A DNA stretch of 8,980 nt from Candidatus Moraniibacteriota bacterium (lineage in GTDB: Bacteria; Patescibacteriota; Minisyncoccia; Moranbacterales; UBA2206): the NCBI GenBank assembly GCA_023261605.1, contig JAHFOP010000041.1:1-8980 (forward strand), given 5' to 3'. The translations under genes were made by a program, and so were the position numbers. The notes below the pieces were generated by a model that saw only the letters and a program-made list of their open reading frames with translations, was not told the DNA's origin and searched no databases. Numbering within the stretch: the stretch's first letter is position 1; the number at the start of each line of letters is the position of its first letter. Below are positions 1 through 5,492 of this stretch, one piece after another.

Positions 1-1864
1 GCAGGGCATCGAGATAAGTCGTTTTCAATTTGAAAATTTCACGATATTCTTCGATTTTTTCAATGATTTTATGCTCACTTTTCAACTTCTGCAATTCAGC
101 TGAAGCAGTGGAATAGCCAGTCTTGCCACGCTTAATGTCCAAAGTTGGCAATTTCATCGTTTCAAAAAGCACTTCTGCCAATTGCTTGGGCGAGTTAATA
201 TTAAATTGTGTGCCGGCGGCATCATAGATATTTTTTTCCAAATTTACAATGCGCGCGGTGATTTTTTCTGAAATACCTTTGAAGATAACCGTATTCAAAC
301 GCACGCCCGTCACTTCCATCTCCGCCAAAATTTTGACCAGTGGCATTTCAATGTCCGTAAAAACTTTTTGCAGATTATGCGCAACGCCTTGCTCGACACT
401 AATAGTTTCGATTTTTTTGACGTAACCATTTTTCAGCTTGAAAATATAATCAGCGCATTTGCAAGTTTCGTCGGATTGATCCTCAATAGATGGAGCCAAA
501 AGACCCAGCTGACCCTTTTTATCCGCGGGCGCACTTTCTTCACCCAATTCTTTCAAAACTAAGCGTTCAAATTCGTTTTTCGCGCCCGGATCCAACACAT
601 AAGCCGCGACCATAATGTCATACAATTCTCCGGCGAGCTGAATATCATATTTACCGAGAGTCTCAATTGAACTCTTCACATCATAGCCAATCTTTTTAAT
701 TTCTTTTCTTTCAAAAATATTTTTTAATTCAGCAATATTTTTATCCTTAAACTCAACACTGCCAGCGCGTCCTGTCTTCCAAGAAAACGCCACACTCAAA
801 ATTTCTTTTTCCCAATTCTTACCACCCTGTGTTTTCAAATAGAATGACACTTCTTTTTGAGCAGACAACATTTCAAAAAACTCGGCTTGTTTATCTTTCG
901 TAACATGTTCATACTTAAAATCCTTGATGCCATTTCCTGATTCGCGTATTTGTGTATTTGCATTATCATTTGCGTCATTCGCAGGGTCGTTTCCGGGTAT
1001 GCGCTTTATCAAACTAAAAAATGTCAGTTCCTGAAAAAGTTTCACCAGTGACGCCCGGTCAAATTCATGCGTCCGCGCCGCCACCAAATCCAATTCCACT
1101 GGCACGGTGCGCACAATGGTCGCCAATTGCTTACTTTGAATCGCCTGCATCTTATCGCGTTCGAGCTTATCCTTGACCGCACCCTTAATCTCAGCGATGT
1201 TTTGATAAACCCCTTCTAAAGTGACGTATTTTTTCAAAAGTTCCGTGGCGGTTTTCTCCCCGATGCCTTTCACTCCAGGAATATTGTCAGATGGATCGCC
1301 ACGTAGTCCTTTGTAATCAATGAGTTGCTCTGGCACCAAGCCATAACGCTCCATAATTTCCGCCTTACCATATAGCACTGAGTCAGTCAGACCCCGGCGC
1401 ATGGTGTAGACGCTGGTTTTATCACTCACGAGCTGCAGCGTGTCAAGATCCCCCGTCACAATCATCGTCTCAATGTTTTCGCTTGATTCGTCCGCCAAGC
1501 GCGAAAGCGTCCCAATGACATCATCTGCCTCAAATCCAGCCAATTCCAAAATCGGAATGCCCAAAGAGCGCACCACTTCTTTGACACGCGGAATCTGATC
1601 ATAGAGTTCCTGATCAGCTTTGACTCGATGCGCCTTATACTCCGCAAATTCCTTGTGCCGAAAAGTCGGACCAGCCAAATCAAAAGTTGCAATCACATAG
1701 TTCGGTTGAAACTTTTCAATCACACTGAGCAATGTGGATGTGAACCCATAAACAGCATTCACCAGCTCGCCTGATTTGGTCATCAGTGGCGGCAAGGCAT
1801 GATAAGCCCGGTGAATAATGGCATTGCCATCAATTAAGATTAACTTTTTGGGTTTATTTGGCAT
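1..1864 (-). CDS. polA: DNA polymerase I, N-terminal 621 codons (3' end of gene lies beyond the left edge)
   Basis: Replication and repair polymerase that removes primers with its 5' nuclease and fills gaps. The frame is open from ATG at 1864 to base 2. Residues 1 to about 280 are a 5'-3' exonuclease: LILIDGN (D12), the TFRHKEFAEYKAHR helix, GFEADDVIG (about 110-118), VTGDLD (about 136-141) and the helix-hairpin-helix segment RGDPSDNIPGVKGIGEKTA (about 188-206). A linker rich in N, D and A follows (about 286-300). Residues 310-500 match the 3'-5' exonuclease domain, but its first acidic motif (DTET in E. coli) reads FYLKT and the third acid appears to be Cys, so proofreading is probably lost; the middle IGYDVK keeps its Asp. 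The polymerase domain begins near MEVTGVRLN and FNINSPKQLAEVLF and is cut off in KLKTTYLDALP. No strong Shine-Dalgarno is seen; a TATACT-like -10 at 1882-1887 would leave a leader of only about 10 nt. The family call is very secure. Confidence 0.97.
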   Translation of the reverse strand, partial: MPNKPKKLILIDGNAIIHRAYHALPPLMTKSGELVNAVYGFTSTLLSVIEKFQPNYVIATFDLAGPTFRHKEFAEYKAHRVKADQELYDQIPRVKEVVRSLGIPILELAGFEADDVIGTLSRLADESSENIETMIVTGDLDTLQLVSDKTSVYTMRRGLTDSVLYGKAEIMERYGLVPEQLIDYKGLRGDPSDNIPGVKGIGEKTATELLKKYVTLEGVYQNIAEIKGAVKDKLERDKMQAIQSKQLATIVRTVPVELDLVAARTHEFDRASLVKLFQELTFFSLIKRIPGNDPANDANDNANTQIRESGNGIKDFKYEHVTKDKQAEFFEMLSAQKEVSFYLKTQGGKNWEKEILSVAFSWKTGRAGSVEFKDKNIAELKNIFERKEIKKIGYDVKSSIETLGKYDIQLAGELYDIMVAAYVLDPGAKNEFERLVLKELGEESAPADKKGQLGLLAPSIEDQSDETCKCADYIFKLKNGYVKKIETISVEQGVAHNLQKVFTDIEMPLVKILAEMEVTGVRLNTVIFKGISEKITARIVNLEKNIYDAAGTQFNINSPKQLAEVLFETMKLPTLDIKRGKTGYSTASAELQKLKSEHKIIEKIEEYREIFKLKTTYLDAL

Positions 1865-1937
1865 ATTTTTGATATATTCCTAGTATATTACAATCCCCAC
1901 AAAAAAAACAGCCCAAAATAATATTTAAACTATTTTA

Positions 1938-1962
1938 AAACCCAGTCTTTTGGACTGGGTTT
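1938..1962 (-). terminator. Hairpin terminator downstream of the nuclease-like gene
   Basis: A perfect 10-bp stem (AAACCCAGTC at 1938-1947, its complement at 1953-1962) closes a 5-nt loop. Read on the minus strand, the stem ends in GGGTTT and runs into TAAAATAG, giving a short U tract. It lies about 115 nt past the stop of the minus-strand gene at 2077-2436 and just upstream of polA, so it probably separates the two transcripts. The short U tract makes it a moderate terminator. The rest of 1865-2076 shows no gene. Confidence 0.6.
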
Positions 1963-2076
1963 AAGGTAAAATTACTAACCATAACACAAGCGGTCTTTGA
2001 CTTAACTTCTCCATTTATACATATCACCCATACATATTTTGCCATTCTAGAAGTGAGTGCTTGATTGGTACAATAG

Positions 2077-2436
2077 TTAATGAGACCTTTTTTCGCTAGC
2101 ATAATGTAAAAGTATATACTTTTGCATCACACCAATATTTTGGAGAGTTTGTTTCACTTCTGAGTGAAACTTTAACGGCAAATGTAGATAAACCACATCA
2201 GCTACGCTTTCCCCAAAATCCTTGTATTGCTCTAGGCTATGCTCCGAGCCATAATCATCTTCAGTTTTCGCTTCTCCTATGGCAATCCTACTTTCATTTT
2301 TACTTATTACATCCGGCTCGTGACGTCCAACAGCTATTGGTTCATTATAGCCAGAAAGAGCAACCATTTTTATGGAAAATCCCTGCTTTAACATATAAGC
2401 TGCTAAGGATCTTACCCTTTTATCATGTTCTGACAT
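2077..2436 (-). CDS. Small standalone PD-(D/E)XK nuclease-fold protein, 119 aa
   Basis: Not a named family that I recognise, but the sequence fits the restriction-endonuclease-like fold. It has an N-terminal helix (about 4-19), a strand with P41-D42 (HEPDVIS), a strand with E55-A56-K57 (IAIGEAKT), then a helix with Q70-Y71 (LEQYKDFGE), as in the QxxxY region of many RecB-like members, then strand VVYLHLPL, a helix (about 91-101) and strand KYILLHY. The spacing PD-x12-EAK is typical of the catalytic D...ExK core that holds the metal ion. There is no DNA-binding, helicase or methylase domain attached, so the substrate cannot be told; a resolvase, a repair or defence nuclease, or an inactive binding protein are all possible. 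It is a single-gene unit, minus strand, with its own promoter (2503-2531) and a following hairpin. No good Shine-Dalgarno precedes the ATG. The fold call is an inference from motifs. Confidence 0.75.
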   Translation of the reverse strand: MSEHDKRVRSLAAYMLKQGFSIKMVALSGYNEPIAVGRHEPDVISKNESRIAIGEAKTEDDYGSEHSLEQYKDFGESVADVVYLHLPLKFHSEVKQTLQNIGVMQKYILLHYASEKRSH

Positions 2437-2464
2437 ATTGCTTTTGGTTTTTTATTTGTTAATT

Positions 2465-2499
2465 ATAAGAAAGTATCGACCTTAATTTTACTTTCTTAT
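2465..2499. repeat. Perfect 11-bp inverted repeat, candidate operator
   Basis: ATAAGAAAGTA (2465-2475) is exactly complementary to TACTTTCTTAT (2489-2499), with a 13-bp spacer; arm centres are 24 bp apart, close to two helical turns, as for a dimeric repressor site. The right arm covers the predicted transcription start of the minus-strand nuclease-like gene, so a bound protein would block initiation. It could instead form a hairpin near the 5' end of the mRNA. There is no U tract, so it is not a terminator. Confidence 0.55.
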
Positions 2500-2502
2500 G
2501 AT

Positions 2503-2531
2503 AGCATATCACTATTTTATATTTTAAGCAA
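2503..2531 (-). promoter_or_regulatory. Predicted sigma70-type promoter of the nuclease-like gene
   Basis: On the minus strand, -35 TTGCTT (2526-2531) and -10 TATGCT (2503-2508) are separated by exactly 17 bp. The predicted start is near 2496, giving a leader of about 60 nt to the ATG at 2436. It is divergent from the stronger promoter at 2606-2634; about 75 bp of very AT-rich DNA lies between the two -35 boxes. Confidence 0.55.
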
Positions 2532-2605
2532 TGGCATAAATAAGTTTTTAAAAATAACTTTCCATGAAAACCTTATAATTCACCGTTTATGGGTTATTTT
2601 TCGCC

Positions 2606-2634
2606 TTGACAAAATACTCCTAAAATGCTATACT
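2606..2634 (+). promoter_or_regulatory. Strong sigma70-type promoter of the orphan 177-aa gene
   Basis: A consensus -35 TTGACA (2606-2611), a 17-bp spacer and -10 TATACT (2629-2634, one mismatch to TATAAT). Transcription should begin near 2641, leaving an untranslated leader of about 180 nt before the ATG at 2822. This is the best promoter in the window. Confidence 0.85.
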
Positions 2635-2649
2635 GTGTTGTTATGATAT

Positions 2650-2722
2650 AGCTCTTTGAAACAAACATCGCTTCACCAATTTTGGACTTTTGGTCCGCGA
2701 AAATCCAGAATTGGTGAAGTGA
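2650..2722 (+). promoter_or_regulatory. boxA-like element followed by a long leader hairpin
   Basis: AGCTCTTTGAAACA starts at 2650, about 10 nt into the predicted transcript. Its GCTCTTT core is identical to that of the bacterial rRNA antitermination site boxA (E. coli TGCTCTTTAACA), the RNA site bound by NusB-NusE. A few nucleotides on, 2668-2686 pairs with 2704-2722: 19 consecutive pairs including two G-U wobbles, around a 17-nt loop; the core arm is CTTCACCAATT. An alternative short hairpin (GGAC 2684-2687 with GTCC 2693-2696) competes with the top of the stem. No U tract follows, so it is not a simple terminator. The boxA reading comes from sequence likeness; function is inferred. Confidence 0.5.
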
Positions 2723-2794
2723 AAAATTGACCGGCGCTGAGCTCATAGCTTGGCATGAACGGGATAGAAGTTAAATTATGTTTTTTTAATTTTA

Positions 2795-2816
2795 TTCCGT
2801 TTTAGACGGAAAGGAG
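2795..2816 (+). promoter_or_regulatory. Ribosome binding site with a small upstream hairpin
   Basis: AAAGGAG (2810-2816) lies 5 nt before the ATG at 2822, the best Shine-Dalgarno in the window, and fixes that start. A 6-bp hairpin (TTCCGT 2795-2800 with ACGGAA 2806-2811) ends on its first two bases but leaves GGAG free, so it could tune ribosome access. It follows an AT-rich stretch with seven T's, which may keep the site otherwise unstructured. Confidence 0.7.
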
Positions 2817-2821
2817 TTGTC

Positions 2822-3355
2822 ATGAGAATATCACAAGAGCTGCTAAGAGATATTACATCTTCCTGGGGAGATATTAATCTCGGGGAAGATCCATTAGAAA
2901 ATCATTTTTCAAAAATGGGCAATCTAGACATGAGAGATTTAGAAAAGGTCTTTCTCATTGCTGACGAAGCCAAAAATAATTGCGATTACGAAACCGCAAA
3001 TACGGCATTCGCAGCCCTACTGGAAGTCCTTTTTCAGACCAGATCTGAAATCGTTGTCGAATATGAACATGACAATGATGCTGAGGACAATTACATGCAT
3101 CTCGTATGGCTATCCATGGGTTCATACCGGTTGAATATCCCAGCTCCCATTCTCAAAGAAGGTGCGCTCGAGATGGCGCTCCGCTTTGAGAAAAAAAGGT
3201 TTATCAGGATAGATCACAATCGGGTTTGCAGTATATTCAACCATGAGACTCTCCTGCAGCATCGTCAGATGTTAACTGGCATTTTTGGAGAGGAGTTGCT
3301 CCTCCACGCCTGCTGCAGCAATCTGATTGATAACTACCAACCAGATTGGCTGTAG
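2822..3355 (+). CDS. Unrecognised acidic, mostly helical protein, 177 aa
   Basis: I do not recognise this protein. It has no signal peptide and no membrane segment, so it is probably cytoplasmic. Residues 36-73 look like two antiparallel helices (DMRDLEKVFLIADEAK, then YETANTAFAALLEVLFQ), reminiscent of a TPR-like helical hairpin but without a clear consensus. An acidic stretch follows (79-89, EYEHDNDAEDN), then a helix and a basic patch (RFEKKRFIRIDHNR, about 121-134). The C-terminal part (142-170) is helical and ends near a Cys-Cys pair (C164-C165); other Cys are 54 and 136. The gene is real by its context: strong promoter, long structured leader, excellent ribosome site, and hairpins after the stop. 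It is the only plus-strand gene in the window, transcribed alone, which suggests a self-contained accessory or stress-responsive unit. Function unknown. Confidence 0.85.
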   Translation: MRISQELLRDITSSWGDINLGEDPLENHFSKMGNLDMRDLEKVFLIADEAKNNCDYETANTAFAALLEVLFQTRSEIVVEYEHDNDAEDNYMHLVWLSMGSYRLNIPAPILKEGALEMALRFEKKRFIRIDHNRVCSIFNHETLLQHRQMLTGIFGEELLLHACCSNLIDNYQPDWL

Positions 3356-3362
3356 GTTAGAC

Positions 3363-3393
3363 GGTGAACTTGCTTAGTCTAAGCAAGTTCACC
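3363..3393 (+). terminator. Perfect 14-bp hairpin just after the orphan gene
   Basis: GGTGAACTTGCTTA (3363-3376) pairs perfectly with 3380-3393 around a 3-nt loop (GTC), starting 7 nt after the stop codon. The following bases are CTATTATTG, without a U tract, so it may protect the 3' end of the mRNA, or act as a terminator only together with the stronger one at 3464-3490. Confidence 0.55.
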
Positions 3394-3463
3394 CTATTAT
3401 TGAAAGTTTGATCCAAAAAAATCGAAATTTCATAGTAGAAATAAATAATACAAATGAATTAAA

Positions 3464-3490
3464 AAAAACCGCCTTTTACGGGCGGTTTTT
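3464..3490. terminator. Bidirectional intrinsic terminator between convergent genes
   Basis: AAAAACCGCC (3464-3473) pairs with GGCGGTTTTT (3481-3490) around a 7-nt loop. The stem has a GC-rich core and T tracts on both sides: T5 then GTATATTTTT on the plus strand, and a run of eight T on the minus strand. It sits between the convergent orphan gene (stop at 3355) and the cyclophilin gene (stop at 3510), and should end both transcripts. Confidence 0.88.
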
Positions 3491-3509
3491 GTATATTTTT
3501 AAAGTTTTT

Positions 3510-4271
3510 CTATTTCTCCAAAACCTGCACACTACTAATGGTCACGTCAGTGACCGGTCGATCGCCAGTTTCAGTTTGAACGTTTTCGATTTTCAAAGCC
3601 ACGTCCATGCCCGAAACCACACTACCAAAAACAGTGTAGCTCGGCGGAAGCGGGGCGCTGGGACTGGCGGTCACGATGAAAAATTGCGAACCATTGGTGT
3701 TTGGGCCGGCGTTGGCCATAGCTAGCGTGCCTTGCGGATAGGTCTCCGTGCCTTTCAGCTCGTCAGCAAATTTGTAACCTGGGCCGCCCGTGCCCCAAGC
3801 AGATTTTTGCGCGTCGTCTTTTGAAAGTGGATCGCCACCTTGAATCATGAAGCCTTTGATGACTCGATGAAAACGCACGCCATCATAAAATCCTGTGCTG
3901 GCCAGCTTCAAAAAATTGCCCACCGTGACAGGTGCATTCGCCGCGTCCAGTTTCAATTCGATATTTCCTAGGCTGGTCTTGAGAACTACTGTATTATATT
4001 TTTGCAACAAAGCCGCATTGTCACCCGCCCCACTTCCATTTGTGCTCATATTATTATTGTTATTATTTAGCGCATCTGTTTGCTTTTTATTCTCCTGCTC
4101 GGTCGCAGCCGCAATATTCTTGGCCGCCTGATTTTTTGTGTTGATCATGCTCTGCGCATAACCACCTGGGTCAGTCACCGGATTGGGCGTTTTAGATTCT
4201 TCTTTTTGGGAGCAAGCAGAGAAAAATAATACGAAGCTAGAGACGAATAATACTGCCAAAATTTTCTTCAT
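3510..4271 (-). CDS. Cyclophilin-type peptidyl-prolyl cis-trans isomerase, lipoprotein, 253 aa
   Basis: Catalyses cis-trans isomerisation of proline peptide bonds, here probably outside the cytoplasmic membrane. Residues 1-19 are a signal peptide (MKK, then a hydrophobic core) ending in a lipobox-like FSAC with lipid-accepting Cys20; Phe at -3 is slightly unusual. Residues 21-92 are a low-complexity linker with six consecutive Asn (69-74). The cyclophilin domain covers about 93-253: LKTSLGNIELKLD, FHRVIKGFMIQGGDP with the catalytic Arg136, MANAGPNTNGSQFFI (185-199) and YTVFGSVVSGMDV. The position of the eukaryotic cyclosporin-contact Trp is not kept, as is common in bacteria. It ends 20 bp before a bidirectional terminator. 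tsaE lies 49 bp upstream, so the two may share a transcript. Only a weak AAAGAAA precedes the ATG. Probable role: folding of exported or surface proteins. Confidence 0.95.
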   Translation of the reverse strand: MKKILAVLFVSSFVLFFSACSQKEESKTPNPVTDPGGYAQSMINTKNQAAKNIAAATEQENKKQTDALNNNNNNMSTNGSGAGDNAALLQKYNTVVLKTSLGNIELKLDAANAPVTVGNFLKLASTGFYDGVRFHRVIKGFMIQGGDPLSKDDAQKSAWGTGGPGYKFADELKGTETYPQGTLAMANAGPNTNGSQFFIVTASPSAPLPPSYTVFGSVVSGMDVALKIENVQTETGDRPVTDVTISSVQVLEK

Positions 4272-4320
4272 AAATTTATTTTCTTTAATTTAGCTTCTTT
4301 AATTTTCAATATCATAATAT

Positions 4321-4761
4321 TCAATTGGACAACGTTATTCTCCTCTCCTCCTCGCCCATCCAGCCAAAATCAATCCACAATGCACTTTTAGGAATGATTT
4401 CTTTCACTCGTTCCGCCCATTCTATTATAATGATATTATTTTTATTGGCAACCATCTCTTCCCAGCCAAGTGCTAAAATATCATTTTTTTCTATTCTATA
4501 TGCATCAATATGATAAACATTTTGAAGTTGTAATTTATCATTTGAAATTTCCCGTTTATATTCTTTCATAATGAGAAAAGTCGGACTGGTAAATGGACCT
4601 TCCAGACCCAACCCTTCCAAAAGACCTTGCGTAAAAGTAGTCTTGCCGGCACCTAGCTCCCCAGAAAGACAAACAACGCCACTGGCAATGACTTCTTGAG
4701 CTAGCGCGACGCCCAGTTTTTTGGTTTGCGCCGCATCAATTGTAATTATTTCTTTTTGCAT
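4321..4761 (-). CDS. tsaE: tRNA threonylcarbamoyladenosine biosynthesis ATPase TsaE, 146 aa
   Basis: ATPase subunit of the bacterial t6A machinery; with TsaB and TsaD it helps transfer the threonylcarbamoyl group to A37 of tRNAs that read ANN codons. The sequence has the full family signature: Walker A GELGAGKTT (34-42), TSPTF (58-62), HIDAYRI (84-90) and IEWAERV (113-119). Its length is normal for the family. The stop is TGA, which shows that TGA is not reassigned in this genome. tsaB and tsaD are not in the window. The gene starts 25 bp after a possible 33-codon membrane-peptide frame and has no evident Shine-Dalgarno, so it may depend on translation from upstream. Confidence 0.96.
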   Translation of the reverse strand: MQKEIITIDAAQTKKLGVALAQEVIASGVVCLSGELGAGKTTFTQGLLEGLGLEGPFTSPTFLIMKEYKREISNDKLQLQNVYHIDAYRIEKNDILALGWEEMVANKNNIIIIEWAERVKEIIPKSALWIDFGWMGEEERRITLSN

Positions 4762-4786
4762 AAGCGGAACAAGGCCATCAAAAAAA

Positions 4787-4888
4787 TTAGAAAAGTTTGC
4801 CTTGCAAGGCTCTTATCAATAAATAAATTCCAAAAACTATTGCGGCTGACAAAGCGGACATTGCTAAGCCTAATAATTTTTCTTTCAT
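4787..4888 (-). CDS. Possible 33-residue single-pass membrane peptide
   Basis: An ATG at 4888 opens a 33-codon frame ending in TAA (4787-4789) in the gap between two minus-strand genes. It starts with the charged MKEK, has a continuous hydrophobic segment at about 5-25 (LLGLAMSALSAAIVFGIYLLI) and ends with a short basic tail (RALQGKLF), exactly the plan of a small single-pass membrane protein. It lies 16 bp after the stop of the 183-aa membrane protein and 25 bp before tsaE, so it fills an otherwise empty gap in a compact gene row. The ribosome site is weak (AAGA about 8 nt upstream). No homologue comes to mind; a chance frame in AT-rich DNA remains possible. Confidence 0.4.
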   Translation of the reverse strand: MKEKLLGLAMSALSAAIVFGIYLLIRALQGKLF

Positions 4889-4904
4889 TTTCGTATCTTA
4901 AAAT

Positions 4905-5456
4905 TTAAATAGTGTTTTTCGCCAACCAGTTATTGAATTCTTTCTGAGTTTTCCACAGCACCACCATTCCCAATCCCAAAGTCTTTTGAGAAACAGAACC
5001 TACTCCACCGGAAACCACCACCATTTCGAGCCATCTGAGAAATCTCAGTTTTTTGGCTCCGCTCCGCGTCAATAGTCCGTTTTTGCGTAAAAGCTTGGCT
5101 ACTTCTTCATGCGTTGTGTCTTCGGTCAATTTTTCACCGGTCACTTTTTCCGCCACCATATCAATAATCATATTAAGACCACTGTATAGTGTCAAAAAAT
5201 TTCCCGGGTTAGACTTGAAAGCGTTTGATTCATTTTCTTCATATTCTTCAAATTTATCCTCGGCATATTTTTTAACACTCCTGAATTTTACGATTGGGAC
5301 GATACTAACCAGATAAAAAAATTCGCTAATCCGACGACTGACTGGTGCCAAAAAAAAGAGCAAGAACGGCGGGACAATTATCGCTGCCAGCGCCACTGTT
5401 AGAAAAAATGCGTCCGTTTGAGGCAAATTTGCGTATGAAAATCCGTTTAAAAACAT
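4905..5456 (-). CDS. Unrecognised membrane-anchored protein, 183 aa
   Basis: I do not recognise the family. Residues 15-39 form a strong membrane helix (FFLTVALAAIIVPPFLLFFLAPV), and a second, weaker hydrophobic stretch is at 45-57 (EFFYLVSIVPIVKF). An acidic run (66-76, EDKFEEYEENE) and a largely helical soluble part follow (80-183), containing a lysine/arginine-rich segment (121-142, KLLRKNGLLTRSGAKK and on) and a small glycine-rich hydrophobic turn (147-163). The short N-terminus before helix 1 contains no signal cleavage site that I can see, so it is probably anchored with most of its mass on one side of the membrane. It follows the permease gene by 36 bp on the same strand and could belong to the same transcript, possibly as an accessory of that ABC system, but nothing in the sequence proves this. 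Confidence 0.8.
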   Translation of the reverse strand: MFLNGFSYANLPQTDAFFLTVALAAIIVPPFLLFFLAPVSRRISEFFYLVSIVPIVKFRSVKKYAEDKFEEYEENESNAFKSNPGNFLTLYSGLNMIIDMVAEKVTGEKLTEDTTHEEVAKLLRKNGLLTRSGAKKLRFLRWLEMVVVSGGVGSVSQKTLGLGMVVLWKTQKEFNNWLAKNTI

Positions 5457-5492
5457 ATATTTAGCAATAAAAAAATTATTAAATCTTGAAAA

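Noticed and set aside
368..562. Plus-strand open frame of 64 codons
   Set aside because: It lies antisense inside polA, whose minus-strand translation is continuous and full of family motifs; no ribosome site.
1462..1692. Minus-strand open frame of 76 codons within polA
   Set aside because: Out of frame with the clear 5' nuclease domain of PolA; a shadow.
1882..1910. polA promoter with TATACT-like -10 at 1882-1887
   Set aside because: No recognisable -35 at 16-18 bp spacing; mentioned only as a possibility in the polA entry.
2640..2821. Known riboswitch, T-box or tRNA-like element in the leader
   Set aside because: I see no T-box sequence, no known aptamer core and no cloverleaf; only the boxA-like core and hairpins can be supported.
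3408..4131. Plus-strand open frames opposite the cyclophilin gene
   Set aside because: Antisense to a well-supported cyclophilin domain and its linker; one starts inside the terminator region and has no ribosome site.
4799..4810. Palindrome GCCTTGCAAGGC as a terminator
   Set aside because: The arms leave too short a loop for a stable hairpin, and it lies inside the small membrane-peptide frame.
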